A model generated the notes under the pieces. It searched no databases. It was given only the letters and a program-made list of their open reading frames with translations, and was not told the origin of the DNA. Position numbers and translations under genes: made by a program. This document shows positions 35,267 through 44,639 of a stretch of 64,000 bases of DNA, one piece after another. Within the stretch, counting starts at the first letter, position 1; each line of letters begins with the position of its first letter. The stretch is from Rhodobiaceae bacterium (GTDB taxonomy: Bacteria > Pseudomonadota > Alphaproteobacteria > RS24): contig JABJKE010000030.1 in NCBI GenBank assembly GCA_018660505.1, forward strand, positions 62,001 through 126,000, in the 5' to 3' direction.

Positions 35267-36595
35267 CTATCGCGCCATTTTTTTGTCTAGCCAATGGTAG
35301 CGCCAAATCACCAGCGCGAAGGGCACGAAAGTGCCCAGCACAATGCCATCTGCCAGCCCCAAGGCCCCGCGACCCAATGGGAAAATCAGCGCATAGGTGA
35401 GCGGTATCATAACGACGCCGTAAGAGAATAAATGGATGAACGTCGGCACCCACGTATCGCCGCGCGCGCGCAAAGACATCGATAGAAGCGACTGGCCGGT
35501 ATCGAAAACCGTGCCGATAGACACCAAAGTGATGAGCGCGGCCGCCAATTTTATCACCGCCGCATCGGTGCTGAACAGCTCGGCCATGGGCAAGGCTGCC
35601 ACCCACATGAACACGCCTGCGAACACCATAATGACGCTTTGCACGCTCAAGCCCAACCAAGCCCAGCGTTTCACCGCTGCCATATCGCCCGCGCCATAAG
35701 CATTGCCCACGCTCACCGCAGTGGCGACGCCGAAGCCCAGACCCATCATGAAAAACAGCGCAAACACATTGATCATAATAATATGCGCCGCCACCACCAA
35801 AGTGCCAAGGAAACCAGCAAACAGAATGACCACATTAAAGGCCGTGTTTTCAATGCCCATGGAAATGCCGGACGCATAGCCAATGGCGCGCATCTCGCGC
35901 CCGCCCGCCCAGGTGATTTTAGGTTTGCGCAGGCCGTATTTCTCGTGGTCGAGGAAAAACCAGACGTAAGATAAAATCGACACGACTTGTAAAAAGCGCA
36001 CCACAAGGGTCGCCCAGATAGAGCCTTCTGCGCCCAGTTCTGGAAACCCAAAGGCGCCAAAGACGAAAATGTAATTGGCAAAAATATTCGCAATATTGGC
36101 GACAATCATAATCACCATGCCGGGGCGCGGATTGCGAATGCCTTCGAGGAAAAAACCAGTCGTCATATGCAGTGCCGCGAACGGCAAGCTGAGGCCCGCA
36201 ATCATTGAAATACGCCCGCCGGCAGCCGCCAGCTCGGGCGTTTGTCCGCTCAGCAGCAACAGCGGCTCGCCGAAAAAGCAGAACACCATCCCCACAAGGC
36301 CAATGGACAGCCCCCAAGGCATGGCGTGCCACCAGACTTTGCCAGTTCCGCTATAATCTTTGGCGCCGAATTTATTCGACACTAAAACCGAAGTGCCCAT
36401 CAGCAGGCCAATCATAATCAAAATGAAAATATTGCTCGGCACCATGCCAATGCCCAAATAAGCCAAATGCTCCGACGCGTAATGGCCCACCACCACGGTG
36501 TCGGTAATGCCCAAAGTCAAAATGCCGATGCGCGAAATCACCACCGGCCAAGCCAGCGTCATCAGGGTTTTTATATCTTGCCAAATTTGCTTCAT
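35267..36595 (-). CDS. MATE family multidrug efflux transporter
   Basis: A 442-residue inner-membrane antiporter of the MATE family with about twelve helices in two homologous halves. The N-terminal LAWPVVISRIGILTLGITDTVVVGHY segment and the GIENTAFNVVILFAGFLGTLVVAAHIIMINVFALFFMMGLGFGVATAVSVGNAYGAGD stretch are characteristic. It would export cationic compounds in exchange for H+ or Na+. The start overlaps the nitroreductase gene's stop by 4 bases (ATGA), suggesting a shared transcript. Confidence 0.92.
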   Translation of the reverse strand: MKQIWQDIKTLMTLAWPVVISRIGILTLGITDTVVVGHYASEHLAYLGIGMVPSNIFILIMIGLLMGTSVLVSNKFGAKDYSGTGKVWWHAMPWGLSIGLVGMVFCFFGEPLLLLSGQTPELAAAGGRISMIAGLSLPFAALHMTTGFFLEGIRNPRPGMVIMIVANIANIFANYIFVFGAFGFPELGAEGSIWATLVVRFLQVVSILSYVWFFLDHEKYGLRKPKITWAGGREMRAIGYASGISMGIENTAFNVVILFAGFLGTLVVAAHIIMINVFALFFMMGLGFGVATAVSVGNAYGAGDMAAVKRWAWLGLSVQSVIMVFAGVFMWVAALPMAELFSTDAAVIKLAAALITLVSIGTVFDTGQSLLSMSLRARGDTWVPTFIHLFSYGVVMIPLTYALIFPLGRGALGLADGIVLGTFVPFALVIWRYHWLDKKMAR

Positions 36596-37170
36596 GGCCG
36601 CAGGCCAAACTGAACAACTTCCTCTAGCGAAGGGCGCGCCCGTTCGCTGGGTGCCTCTTTGGCGGTACCAATATAAATAAACCCAGCTATTTCATCGCCG
36701 CTCGTGCCGCCCAAAGCTGTTAACACCGCGCGCTCATAGGCCACGTCTCCGGTCAGCCATTGGGCTGCAAATCCGGCAGATTGGGCGGCGGTGAGCAGCG
36801 TCATGCACACAGCACCGGCCGATAAAATCATTTCCCCGCGCGGAATTTTAGGATGCGGCTTCGGGCAAGCCAGAACGGCAATCACACATGGCGCGCGCAA
36901 AAACTGCGCGGCCGCACTGGCATAAGCATCCACTGAGGGCGCTTCGGCTTTTGCCGCCAATGCATCGGCGGCGATTTTACCTAGCTCGGCGCGGGCCGCT
37001 TCTTGCAATACCACCAGCCGCCAGGGGGCTAATTTGCCATGGTCGGGCACCCGCGTTGCCGCACCCAATAGGTCTTGCAAAACCTCAGCCGAAGGGCCCG
37101 GCACCGTCATATTGCGCGCCAATACCGAACGACGGGTTTTTAAGAATTCTAAGGTTGAACTATCGCCCAT
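36592..37170 (-). CDS. Nitroreductase family protein (YdjA-like)
   Basis: A 192-residue FMN-dependent nitroreductase-like protein. The N-terminal RRSVLARNMTVPGP segment fits the FMN phosphate site and VPDHGKLAPWRLVVL fits the typical flavin-binding region of the YdjA group. It ends with a conserved GFIYIGTAKEAPSERARP segment. It would reduce nitro or quinone compounds with NAD(P)H. It overlaps the downstream MATE gene by 4 bases, so both may respond to toxic compounds, although no regulator is visible. Confidence 0.9.
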   Translation of the reverse strand: MGDSSTLEFLKTRRSVLARNMTVPGPSAEVLQDLLGAATRVPDHGKLAPWRLVVLQEAARAELGKIAADALAAKAEAPSVDAYASAAAQFLRAPCVIAVLACPKPHPKIPRGEMILSAGAVCMTLLTAAQSAGFAAQWLTGDVAYERAVLTALGGTSGDEIAGFIYIGTAKEAPSERARPSLEEVVQFGLRP

Positions 37171-37268
37171 TTTCTTGTCCTATCAAGCTGTCTCGCCTTG
37201 GCTTATCGCCGCCCCGCGTTAAAGTCAATTAGCGCTCGCAACAACAATAACAATCAAAAGGTTGGCCC

Positions 37269-38093
37269 ATGCGCATCGTGGTGTTCTCTGTCGCCGTGTT
37301 TTTTCTCGCCTCCCCTGCTTCTGCTGGGGCTTGGGGGCTGGGTGTCGGGGAGAGCAAAGCAATTTTGCAATATGGCAGTGGCGACCAGCCAGTGCAGTTT
37401 CCCCTAGCACCAGCGCGCGATTATAGGCTGCAAGAAACATTCATCAGCTTATTGGTGGAACATGGCGCCACCGCGCGCACCACCCTCTTGGGCAAAGCGA
37501 GCCACCAACGCGTACGCGAGGCCTTGCAAACTTATGAAACCCAAACCGGCCAGCTCGGCTTGCAAGTCGATGTGCCCGCATTGGCCACCGGATTATTGCC
37601 GCCGTATATTTTTCAGGGGCTTAAAACGCTATTTCCCAAACGCCGATGGCGACGCGAAAAACGGGCCAGCGTGCAAGGCGGCCTCGATTGGCAAACCGCA
37701 CAGCGCACGACGCGGCCAAGCGGAAGCCCCCAAAACGGCTATCACCTCGGCCTATCGCTGGCCGATAAAATTACCTTGGGGCGGGTCTCGGTTCTGCAAG
37801 AAGTTGACTATAGCGAAACGCGGTTGTCGCGGGAGCACCATATAGCGGGCCAATATCAGCTTTCTTTGCGGCGTGGGAATTGGCAAATCGGCTCCCAAGC
37901 GCAGCAGTTTGAAAACCAGACCAGCGGCTATTTATCCCTGACGCAGAGCACGCGGCTCACTTGGAAGCCCGCGCTTTACCCGTTTGAGATTAGTTTTGGG
38001 CGCGGGTCGACAAGAGTGAACAATCGCCTTCACCCGCTGGCGCGGTTTCGACGCGGCCAGCAGTGGACGCTCGAGTTTCAACACAATTTCTAG
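37269..38093 (+). CDS. Orphan secreted, probable outer-membrane protein
   Basis: A 274-residue protein with an N-terminal signal peptide ending near SPASAG. The mature part is rich in alternating strand-like segments, W, Y and R, and ends in LEFQHNF, an aromatic C-terminus compatible with BamA-dependent outer-membrane barrels. A basic patch KRRWRREKR occurs mid-protein. I recognise no family. It stands alone between nitroreductase (divergent) and thrS (convergent, sharing CTAG as stops). Function unknown. Confidence 0.65.
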   Translation: MRIVVFSVAVFFLASPASAGAWGLGVGESKAILQYGSGDQPVQFPLAPARDYRLQETFISLLVEHGATARTTLLGKASHQRVREALQTYETQTGQLGLQVDVPALATGLLPPYIFQGLKTLFPKRRWRREKRASVQGGLDWQTAQRTTRPSGSPQNGYHLGLSLADKITLGRVSVLQEVDYSETRLSREHHIAGQYQLSLRRGNWQIGSQAQQFENQTSGYLSLTQSTRLTWKPALYPFEISFGRGSTRVNNRLHPLARFRRGQQWTLEFQHNF

Positions 38094-40051
38094 CGGCGTA
38101 AATCGGGCGCCGTGGCTTCCAGCGACAAAGCGTCGGCGGCTTCTTGCAAACCCATAACCGTTTGATCTTTCGAGCCCAGACGGCGCATGGAGACGGTTTT
38201 GCCTTCGGCCTCGCGCATGCCCACGGCCAGAATAACCGGAACTTTAGCCACCGAATGCTCGCGCACTTTATAGTTAATTTTCTCATTGCGCGTATCGGCG
38301 CGCGCGCGCAAACCTTGCGCGTTTAATTGCGCCACCACCTCATGCGCATAAGTATCGGCATCGGTGGTAATCGGGCACACCACCACTTGCTCTGGCGCCA
38401 ACCAAAGCGGCAATTTGCCCGCATAGCTCTCGATGAGAATACCGAGGAAACGCTCGATGGATCCCAATACGGCGCGGTGCAACATGACGGGGCGATGCTT
38501 CTCGCCATCTTCGCCAATATAGGCGGCATCCAAACGCTCCGGCAGCACGAAGTCGAGCTGCAAAGTGGCGCATTGCCATGTCCGGCCAATGGCGTCGGTC
38601 AGGTGATATTCAATTTTGGGGCCGTAAAACGCCCCCTCGCCAGGCAGTTCTTCCCATGCCAGACCCGCTTCGGTTAACGCATCGCGCAAGCCTTGTTCAG
38701 CGCGGTCCCAGGCCTCGTCTTCGCCCGCGCGAACGTCGGGGCGCAGAGCGATTTTCACCGACACATCGGTAAAGCCCAAATCATCATAGACTTGGGTTAC
38801 CAAGCCGCAAAAATCGACGGCCTCGGAAATAACTTGGTCTTCGCGGCAAAAAATATGCGCGTCGTCTTGGGTCATTTGGCGTACCCGCATCAATCCATGC
38901 AATGCGCCATGCGGCTCATTGCGGTGGCAACAGCCAAATTCGGCCATGCGAATGGGCAAGTCGCGATAAGACTTAATGCCTTGCTTGAAAATTTGCACAT
39001 GGGCGGGGCAATTCATCGGCTTGATGGCCATTAAATCCGCATCGCCAGAGATTACCGCCGTTTTATCGTCTGTCGATGGCACTTCGTCTGGCACCACAAA
39101 CATATTCTCGCGAAACTTATCCCAATGGCCCGACTGCTCCCAGAAGCGCTTGTCCAAAAGTTGTGGCGTTTTCACTTCTTGGTAATCATTGGCGTCTAAG
39201 CGGCGTCGAATATATTGCTCCAACTGCTGCCAAATCGTGTAGCCCTTGGCGTGCCAAAACACGCTGCCTTGCGCTTCTTCTTGGAAATGGAACAAATCCA
39301 TCTCGCGGCCGATTTTGCGATGGTCGCGTTTTTCCGCTTCTTCCACCATATGCAAATAGGCTTTTAAATCTTTCTCATGGCCCCAGCAGGTGCCGTAAAT
39401 GCGCTGCAACATTTCATTATTGCTATCGCCGCGCCAGTAAGCGCCAGCCAATTTGGTCAGTTTGAAAGCTTTGCCCAGCTTGCCCGTCGAGGGCAAATGC
39501 GGGCCACGGCATAAATCTTTCCACGCGCCTTGGCGATAAATCGTAATCGGCTGGTCGCCCGGAATAGAGGCGATAATTTCGGCTTTGTAAATCTCGCCAA
39601 TCTCGGTGAAATGCGCCACCGCTTCGTCGCGTTGCCAGACTTCGCGGACAATCTCTTCGTTGCGGTCAACGATATCGCGCATCCGTTGTTCGATGGCTTC
39701 TAGGTCATCGAGGCTAAAGGGTGTCTCGCGCGCGAAGTCATAAAAAAATCCGTCTTTAATCACCGGGCCAATGGTGACTTGCGTTTCGGGGAAGAGTTCT
39801 TGCACCGCCTCGGCCAAAACATGGGCGCAATCATGGCGCAGCAAATCGACGCCCTCTTCATCGGCGGCGGTGATAACGGCGATATCGGCATTGGCATCAA
39901 TGACTGTGGCTAGGTCGACGACCTCGCCATTGAGCTTTAAGGCGAGCGCTTTTTTGGCCAAAGATTTGGAGATGCTGGTCGCGAAAGCAAGCCCGTCTAG
40001 GGGCGCATCAAATTCGCGGGTCGCGCCATCCGGCAAGGTCAATGTAATCAT
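38090..40051 (-). CDS. thrS: Threonyl-tRNA synthetase
   Basis: A 653-residue class II synthetase charging tRNA-Thr. An N-terminal TGS domain ([11 protein letters not shown]) is followed by the editing domain with [17 protein letters not shown] and the GFFYDF segment. The catalytic core has [10 protein letters not shown] (zinc-binding Cys) and [35 protein letters not shown]. The C-terminal anticodon-binding domain contains [13 protein letters not shown]. The start overlaps the yidD stop (ATGA). The conserved neighbourhood yidD-thrS fits alphaproteobacteria. Confidence 0.98.
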   Translation of the reverse strand: MITLTLPDGATREFDAPLDGLAFATSISKSLAKKALALKLNGEVVDLATVIDANADIAVITAADEEGVDLLRHDCAHVLAEAVQELFPETQVTIGPVIKDGFFYDFARETPFSLDDLEAIEQRMRDIVDRNEEIVREVWQRDEAVAHFTEIGEIYKAEIIASIPGDQPITIYRQGAWKDLCRGPHLPSTGKLGKAFKLTKLAGAYWRGDSNNEMLQRIYGTCWGHEKDLKAYLHMVEEAEKRDHRKIGREMDLFHFQEEAQGSVFWHAKGYTIWQQLEQYIRRRLDANDYQEVKTPQLLDKRFWEQSGHWDKFRENMFVVPDEVPSTDDKTAVISGDADLMAIKPMNCPAHVQIFKQGIKSYRDLPIRMAEFGCCHRNEPHGALHGLMRVRQMTQDDAHIFCREDQVISEAVDFCGLVTQVYDDLGFTDVSVKIALRPDVRAGEDEAWDRAEQGLRDALTEAGLAWEELPGEGAFYGPKIEYHLTDAIGRTWQCATLQLDFVLPERLDAAYIGEDGEKHRPVMLHRAVLGSIERFLGILIESYAGKLPLWLAPEQVVVCPITTDADTYAHEVVAQLNAQGLRARADTRNEKINYKVREHSVAKVPVILAVGMREAEGKTVSMRRLGSKDQTVMGLQEAADALSLEATAPDLRR

Positions 40052-40416
40052 AAGTCCAACTTCTCTTTTTTCGCCGCCTGTTTGGCGTCCGTCTCATCAC
40101 CTGCGTGTGCCGAGGAAACTCTCCATGGTGCATACCAAGGTGGGAGGCAAACCTCAAGTGGCACGGGGTCAAAACCATGGCCCGGATGCATTTTATGAAA
40201 CGGATGACATTTGCCCAGACGTTTGGCCGACAACCAACCGCCCGTCCAAACGCCATGCGCCTTCACGGCATCGAGCGCATATTCCGAGCAAGTGGGCTGA
40301 AAACGGCACCGCGGCCCCAGCACCGGCGAGACAAAGAGGCGATATATATGCACCGGTAAAAGCACCAAAAAACGCAGAGAAAGACGTATCATGCGGCCAT
40401 AGTAACGCATCGCCAT
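40048..40416 (-). CDS. yidD: Membrane protein insertion efficiency factor YidD
   Basis: About 122 residues, with the YidD core [27 protein letters not shown] and [10 protein letters not shown], including the family's three conserved cysteines. An N-terminal hydrophobic stretch precedes it. YidD assists insertion of inner-membrane proteins together with YidC. The C-terminus is longer than in E. coli (85 residues) and ends with a charged tail. Start candidates are 40416, 40410 and 40392; none has a clear ribosome-binding site. It overlaps the thrS start by 4 bases. Confidence 0.92.
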   Translation of the reverse strand: MAMRYYGRMIRLSLRFLVLLPVHIYRLFVSPVLGPRCRFQPTCSEYALDAVKAHGVWTGGWLSAKRLGKCHPFHKMHPGHGFDPVPLEVCLPPWYAPWRVSSAHAGDETDAKQAAKKEKLDL

Positions 40417-40480
40417 AGGGTTTCGAAACAAAAGAATGCAGCTTACAAGCCGACCCATTGGCGTTAGACTATTTTGATAA

Positions 40481-40789
40481 ATGGACACACTTGAATACCA
40501 GTTCAGCGGAGAAATATGGATTTGGTCGGGCAAGAAAACCGACTGGTTTTTCATTACGCTGCCCAAAGACGTGAGCGACCACGCCCGCTATTTCACCACC
40601 CATGTGCAACGCGGTTTTAAATCTTTGAAAGTAAATGCCCAAATTGGCAACAGCCAATGGCAGACCTCTATGTTTCCCAGCAAAGAACGCCAGAGCTATT
40701 TATTACCGGTAAAAAAATCAGTCCGCGTGGCAGAAAACATCGAAGTCGGCAAACCTCAAGCGGTCAAAATTACGCTGCTTGGGCTTTAA
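40481..40789 (+). CDS. DUF1905 domain protein
   Basis: A 102-residue protein fully covered by a DUF1905 domain: [21 protein letters not shown], then [22 protein letters not shown] and [18 protein letters not shown]. The family is small and of unknown biochemical role, often found as single-domain proteins of about 100 residues. It is monocistronic, divergent from yidD and convergent with the Fe-S scaffold gene, with which it shares the TTAA stop overlap. Confidence 0.85.
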   Translation: MDTLEYQFSGEIWIWSGKKTDWFFITLPKDVSDHARYFTTHVQRGFKSLKVNAQIGNSQWQTSMFPSKERQSYLLPVKKSVRVAENIEVGKPQAVKITLLGL

Positions 40790-41226
40790 ACCCCGAGTTG
40801 CGCCAGACAGTCTTCCACCGCATCGAAAGTCAGCAAGGTCGAGGCATGGCGGTTTTTAAAATCGCGCACGGGCTCCAAAACTTCTAAATCGGCCCACCGC
40901 CCCGTCGGCGGCGTGCCGTCTTGTTTCAACATGGCGCGCATGGTGGCCCCCACGGCACGCAACTCGTCTGGCGCCGTGCCAATAATCTCGCGCGCCATCA
41001 CCGAGCTGGCCGCTTGGCCCAAAGCGCAGGCCTCGAGCTGATGCGCAAAGGCCGCCACCGTGCCATCATCGCCCAGAGCCAATTCGACATGCACTTTCGA
41101 GCCACATAGCCGCGACACGGCATCGGCTTGGACAATGCCCGCCCGCGGCCCATCTGACAGATTGCCGATATGGGGAATATCGGCCGCCAGTTTTAAAATC
41201 CGCTGATTATAAAGCTCGTTCATCAT
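40786..41226 (-). CDS. Fe-S cluster assembly scaffold-like protein (IscU/NifU-N family)
   Basis: A 146-residue IscU-like protein. Cys41 (RLCGSKV) and Cys67 (EACALGQAASSVM) match two of the three canonical scaffold cysteines. The third position reads RHAS, with His127 in place of Cys, and the Asp usually next to the first Cys is Ser43. Similar proteins sit beside hisI, folE or yidD in alphaproteobacteria, from memory. It may bind a cluster or metal differently from true IscU. It begins with a double ATG. Confidence 0.85.
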   Translation of the reverse strand: MMNELYNQRILKLAADIPHIGNLSDGPRAGIVQADAVSRLCGSKVHVELALGDDGTVAAFAHQLEACALGQAASSVMAREIIGTAPDELRAVGATMRAMLKQDGTPPTGRWADLEVLEPVRDFKNRHASTLLTFDAVEDCLAQLGV

Positions 41227-41250
41227 GGTATTAAGATAGGTGCTGGCGCA

Positions 41251-42606
41251 TCATTTTGCGAGCTTCCAAATCGTCCCATCCGCCGTGTCTTCAATCGCCA
41301 CGCCCATGTTTGCCAGCGCATCGCGCGCCGCATCGGCGGCAGCGAAATCTTTTGCGGCGCGCGCCTTGGCACGCGTCTCTATCAAGGCCTCCACGGCAGC
41401 CGCATCGATATCGCCAATTTGCACGGCGAACCAATCTTCCGGCACCTGTTGCAACAGACCCAGTAAACTCGCGGCGGCCAAAAACCCGCCTTTGTCTTCT
41501 GGCGTCTGGAGGTTTTTGCTCAAGGCAAATAATTCGGCCAAGGCTTTGGGCGTGTTTAAGTCATCGCAAAGCGCCGCCAAAAAGCTTTCCGGTGGTTGCG
41601 CTGGCGCGGCTTCGATATCGCGGGTGTCGCGCAAAACGCCATAGAGGCGGTCGAGGTTTTTCACCGATTGGGCCAGCAAATCATCGCTGAAATCGAGCCG
41701 CTGGCGATAATGGCCTTGCAGCAGCGCCAAGCGAATGGCCTCGCCGGGGGCTTCTTCTATCAGCTCATCCATCACCTTAATATTGCCGATGGATTTCGAC
41801 ATTTTTTCGCCAGAAATATTGAGCATGCCATTGTGCAGCCAATAATTGGCCAAAGGCGCGCCATGCGAACACCGGCTTTGCGCCGCCTCATTTTCATGAT
41901 GCGGAAATTGCAAATCCGCGCCGCCGCCATGAATATCAATGGTGGTGCCAAGGTGCTTTTCAATCATCGCCGAACATTCAATATGCCAGCCCGGGCGCCC
42001 CCGACCCCACATACTGTCCCATCCGGGTTGCTCTGGCGTGGAGGGTTTCCACAATACGAAATCACCGGCATCTTTTTTATACGGCGCCACATCGACGCGC
42101 GCACCGGCCAGCATATCGTCGCGCGAGCGCCCCGAAAGCGTGCCATAGGCGCTGTCTTGCGTAACATCGAACAGCACATGGCCCTCGGCCTCATAAGCGT
42201 GACCTTTGTCGATTAAGCCCTTAATCATCGTCTCCATCTCGCCAATGTGATGGGTCGCAAAAGGCTCAATATCGGGCGGCAAAACGCCCAATAGCTGCAT
42301 ATCGGCCAGATATTTGCCATGATAGCGCGCGGTAACGGTCGAAATATCGACCCCTTCCGCCCCCGCTTTGGCGTTAATTTTATCATCCACATCGGTAATA
42401 TTGCGGGCATAGATGACCTGCGGATAAAGCGCACGCAACAGGCGCACCAAAACATCAAACACAACGGCAGGTCGAAAATTGCCGATATGGCAAGGGCCAT
42501 AAACCGTGGGTCCGCAAACATATAGCGTTACCCGCGAGGCATCTTGAGGCGTAAAGACTTGCTTTTCGCGGGCCAGACTATTGTGCAAAGAGAGCTGAGT
42601 TTCCAT
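41251..42606 (-). CDS. cysS: Cysteinyl-tRNA synthetase
   Basis: A 451-residue class I synthetase charging tRNA-Cys. It has the HIGH-like CHIGNFR motif, the zinc-ligand Cys in [14 protein letters not shown], the WHIECSAMI segment, HHENEAAQS and KMSKS in EKMSKSIGN. The start at 42606 ([10 protein letters not shown]) was chosen because the protein family begins there; the frame extends 42 bases upstream without support. The Fe-S scaffold gene follows 24 bases downstream, making a likely short operon. Confidence 0.97.
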   Translation of the reverse strand: METQLSLHNSLAREKQVFTPQDASRVTLYVCGPTVYGPCHIGNFRPAVVFDVLVRLLRALYPQVIYARNITDVDDKINAKAGAEGVDISTVTARYHGKYLADMQLLGVLPPDIEPFATHHIGEMETMIKGLIDKGHAYEAEGHVLFDVTQDSAYGTLSGRSRDDMLAGARVDVAPYKKDAGDFVLWKPSTPEQPGWDSMWGRGRPGWHIECSAMIEKHLGTTIDIHGGGADLQFPHHENEAAQSRCSHGAPLANYWLHNGMLNISGEKMSKSIGNIKVMDELIEEAPGEAIRLALLQGHYRQRLDFSDDLLAQSVKNLDRLYGVLRDTRDIEAAPAQPPESFLAALCDDLNTPKALAELFALSKNLQTPEDKGGFLAAASLLGLLQQVPEDWFAVQIGDIDAAAVEALIETRAKARAAKDFAAADAARDALANMGVAIEDTADGTIWKLAK

Positions 42607-42828
42607 GCGCGCACCATAATTCATCTGCGGGGCGAGCCGCAAGGCCAATTAAAGGGCCAAATAAATAAGCCGCGCCCAGCTGGAAATCCAACCGCTGTGA
42701 GTTAAATAAATCCATAGAGACGCTGGAAGCGGCGGATACCCCGCTGCTTTTAGAGGCTCCATGGTTCATGTTTATCTTGTCCCTAGGGGTAAACTTGGCT
42801 ATCTAACCAACTCCCTTAAGCGGGTTTT

Positions 42829-42867
42829 TGCAAAGAGACTTTGCTTTCTTGCAAAACAATGTGCAAA
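42829..42867. repeat. Three TGCAAA hexamers and a GCAAAG-AGA-CTTTGC palindrome
   Basis: TGCAAA occurs at 42829, 42850 and 42862. The palindrome at 42830-42844 overlaps the first. The 21- and 12-base spacings place the sites about two and one helical turns apart. A regulator-binding cluster for folE or cysS is possible. Confidence 0.4.
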
Positions 42868-42940
42868 ATTAGGGGGAGCTGACCTCGCCTCGACGTGGCA
42901 TAACCAAGCCTAAGTTCGAGACGCCGAAGCATAGTAATTT

Positions 42941-42983
42941 AGGCAGTCTGTATGCCTGACGAATAGCGGGACGTATTTCCCGC
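42941..42983 (+). ncRNA. Structured folE leader; possible THF-II (folE motif) riboswitch
   Basis: Two consecutive hairpins: AGGCA/TGCCT with a 7-base loop (42941-42957) and GCGGGA/TCCCGC with a 6-base loop (42966-42983). The GAGG ribosome-binding site lies just after at 42989-42992. The folE RNA motif of alphaproteobacteria (THF-II riboswitch) occupies the same position, but I could not match its conserved loops here, so the assignment is tentative. Confidence 0.35.
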
Positions 42984-42999
42984 CCAGTGAGGTATTAAA

Positions 43000-43626
43000 A
43001 TGGACGCGAGAGTAGACGGCAATAAAACGCCAACAATTGGAGAACGGGACGTAAAAGTGGAAAAACCTTCACGCGAGCAAGCCGAATCCGCCGTACGCAC
43101 ACTGATTGCCTGGGCGGGCGATAACCCCGAACGCGAGGGATTGATCGATACGCCAAAGCGCGTCGTCAACGCCTATACTGAATTTTTCGCAGGCTATGAC
43201 GAAAACCCAGATGAGGTTTTGGGTCGCACCTTTGAAGATGTCGAAGGCTATGACGATATGGTCATGCTGCGCGATATTTCGCTGGAAAGCCATTGCGAGC
43301 ACCATATGGTGGCTATTTTGGGCAAAGTGCATATTGCCTATATGCCCGTCAACAAAGTGGTCGGCATTTCGAAACTGGCCCGCGTGATTGAGATTTTTGC
43401 CAAACGTCTGCAAACCCAAGAAACCATGACGGCGCAAGTTGTCGATTGCATTCAGCGCGTGTTGGAACCCGCAGGCGTTGCCATTTTGGTCGATGCCAAG
43501 CACCAATGCATGACAACACGTGGCATTAAAAAACCAGATGTGGCGACCATTACCACCCAGTTTACCGGCGTTTTTGCAGAAGATCCGCGCATGGAAGCCC
43601 GCTTCCTTGCCATGATTAGCCGCTAG
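43000..43626 (+). CDS. folE: GTP cyclohydrolase I
   Basis: A 208-residue type IA enzyme that converts GTP to 7,8-dihydroneopterin triphosphate, the first step of folate synthesis. Zinc and active-site residues are visible in [23 protein letters not shown] and in [13 protein letters not shown]. The YDEN(P)D and [10 protein letters not shown] segments are conserved. GAGG precedes the ATG. It is followed by hisI after 35 bases. Both are cyclohydrolases acting on purine-like rings, and the adjacency is common in alphaproteobacteria. The leader shows hairpins. Confidence 0.97.
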   Translation: MDARVDGNKTPTIGERDVKVEKPSREQAESAVRTLIAWAGDNPEREGLIDTPKRVVNAYTEFFAGYDENPDEVLGRTFEDVEGYDDMVMLRDISLESHCEHHMVAILGKVHIAYMPVNKVVGISKLARVIEIFAKRLQTQETMTAQVVDCIQRVLEPAGVAILVDAKHQCMTTRGIKKPDVATITTQFTGVFAEDPRMEARFLAMISR

Positions 43627-43661
43627 GGTCTATAAGACCTCAAAGAGTTGAGGGAAAAAAC

Positions 43662-44138
43662 ATGACTGGTCCATTTGCACCCCGCGAAACCATAGAACAA
43701 GTAGAAGAAGGCCACGTCTTGGCGCCAAAATTTGACGCCAAGGGCCTGATTCCCGTCGTCACCACTGATTTTACCAGTGGCGAATTACTGATGCATGGCT
43801 TCATGAACGAAGAAGCCTTAAAGCTGACCATTGAAACGGGCGAAGCGCATTATTTCTCGCGCTCGCGCGAAGCCATTTGGCACAAAGGCGCGACCAGCGG
43901 TCTGGTGCAAACCATTGCCGAAATGCGCGTCGATGATGACCAAGATTGCATTTGGTTGCGGGTCCATGTCGGCGGCAATGGCGCCTCTTGCCACGTCGGC
44001 TATCGCTCGTGCTTTTATCGGTCTTTGCCAACGGGCGAGCTGCCCGACACGCCAGTGGCCTTGCGCTACGAAGAAGATGAGAAAGTCTTCGACCCGCTCG
44101 ACGTCTATGGCGATGCGCCCAACCCAACCAAGCTTTAA
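43662..44138 (+). CDS. hisI: Phosphoribosyl-AMP cyclohydrolase
   Basis: A 158-residue HisI that opens the purine ring of phosphoribosyl-AMP, the third step of histidine synthesis. Zinc/magnesium motifs appear in [13 protein letters not shown] and [12 protein letters not shown]...[11 protein letters not shown], with three conserved cysteines. Single-domain, without a HisE part, as is usual in alphaproteobacteria. GAGGG precedes the ATG. It follows folE and ends 3 bases from the stop of the convergent CBS gene. Confidence 0.95.
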   Translation: MTGPFAPRETIEQVEEGHVLAPKFDAKGLIPVVTTDFTSGELLMHGFMNEEALKLTIETGEAHYFSRSREAIWHKGATSGLVQTIAEMRVDDDQDCIWLRVHVGGNGASCHVGYRSCFYRSLPTGELPDTPVALRYEEDEKVFDPLDVYGDAPNPTKL

Positions 44139-44141
44139 AAC

Positions 44142-44573
44142 CTATCCGGTGGCGATGTAATCTTTCAACGCCGCCGCTTCTCTCTCGGTTTGCTGAATGC
44201 GATAATTCACCAAATCGCCAATAGAGACGATGCCGCACAGATGATTGTCGGTCATAACCGGCAAATGGCGAAACCGCTTTTGCGTCATAATGCTCATGGC
44301 TTCATCAATGCCTGAACTCAGCGCAATGCTCTGCGGGCGTTCGGTCATATGTTCGCAGACAGATTCTTGCAAAGCCGCCGCGCCATGTTGGGCCAAGGCG
44401 CGCATCACATCGCGCTCGGTGAAAATGCCGTGGCAAATCTCTCCGTCGCCCGTCACCACCAGCGCGCCAATCGCCTTTTCATTCATCATTTGCAAAGCCT
44501 GCTCGACGGTTTTCTCGCTTTCAATCGCGATAACCTCGGCACCTTTATTGTTCAAAATCGCCTGAATACTCAT
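44142..44573 (-). CDS. Stand-alone two-CBS-domain protein
   Basis: A 143-residue protein made of two CBS domains (about residues 10-65 and 75-135), the first with IAIESEKTVEQALQMMNEKAIGALVVTGDGEICHGIFTERDVMRAL and the second with IALSSGIDEAMSIMTQKRFRHLPVM. Such pairs bind adenosyl ligands such as AMP, ATP or SAM. No partner domain is fused, so its target is unknown. It is the last gene of a leftward run that includes rhomboid, the DsbA-like isomerase and a GMC oxidoreductase. Confidence 0.92.
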   Translation of the reverse strand: MSIQAILNNKGAEVIAIESEKTVEQALQMMNEKAIGALVVTGDGEICHGIFTERDVMRALAQHGAAALQESVCEHMTERPQSIALSSGIDEAMSIMTQKRFRHLPVMTDNHLCGIVSIGDLVNYRIQQTEREAAALKDYIATG

Positions 44574-44639
44574 GCTCAGCCTCCTTCCCCCATCAGCATG
44601 CGACAGGGTGCCGCAGATTGCAAGCCATGCCGGGTCGAT

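Larger units (their letters stand above)
42607..42999. promoter_or_regulatory. cysS-folE divergent intergenic region
   Basis: A 393-base non-coding stretch. The cysS side shows no clear structure. Towards folE there are three TGCAAA hexamers and a small palindrome (42829-42867), a complementary CTCGA/TCGAG pair across about 30 bases near 42889-42920, and two small hairpins close to the folE start. A 63-codon frame on the minus strand at its left end looks like chance. No promoter can be assigned with confidence. Confidence 0.5.

Noticed and set aside
42578..42769. Minus-strand 63-codon frame overlapping the cysS start
   Set aside because: It overlaps cysS on the same strand, has no ribosome-binding site and no recognisable motif.
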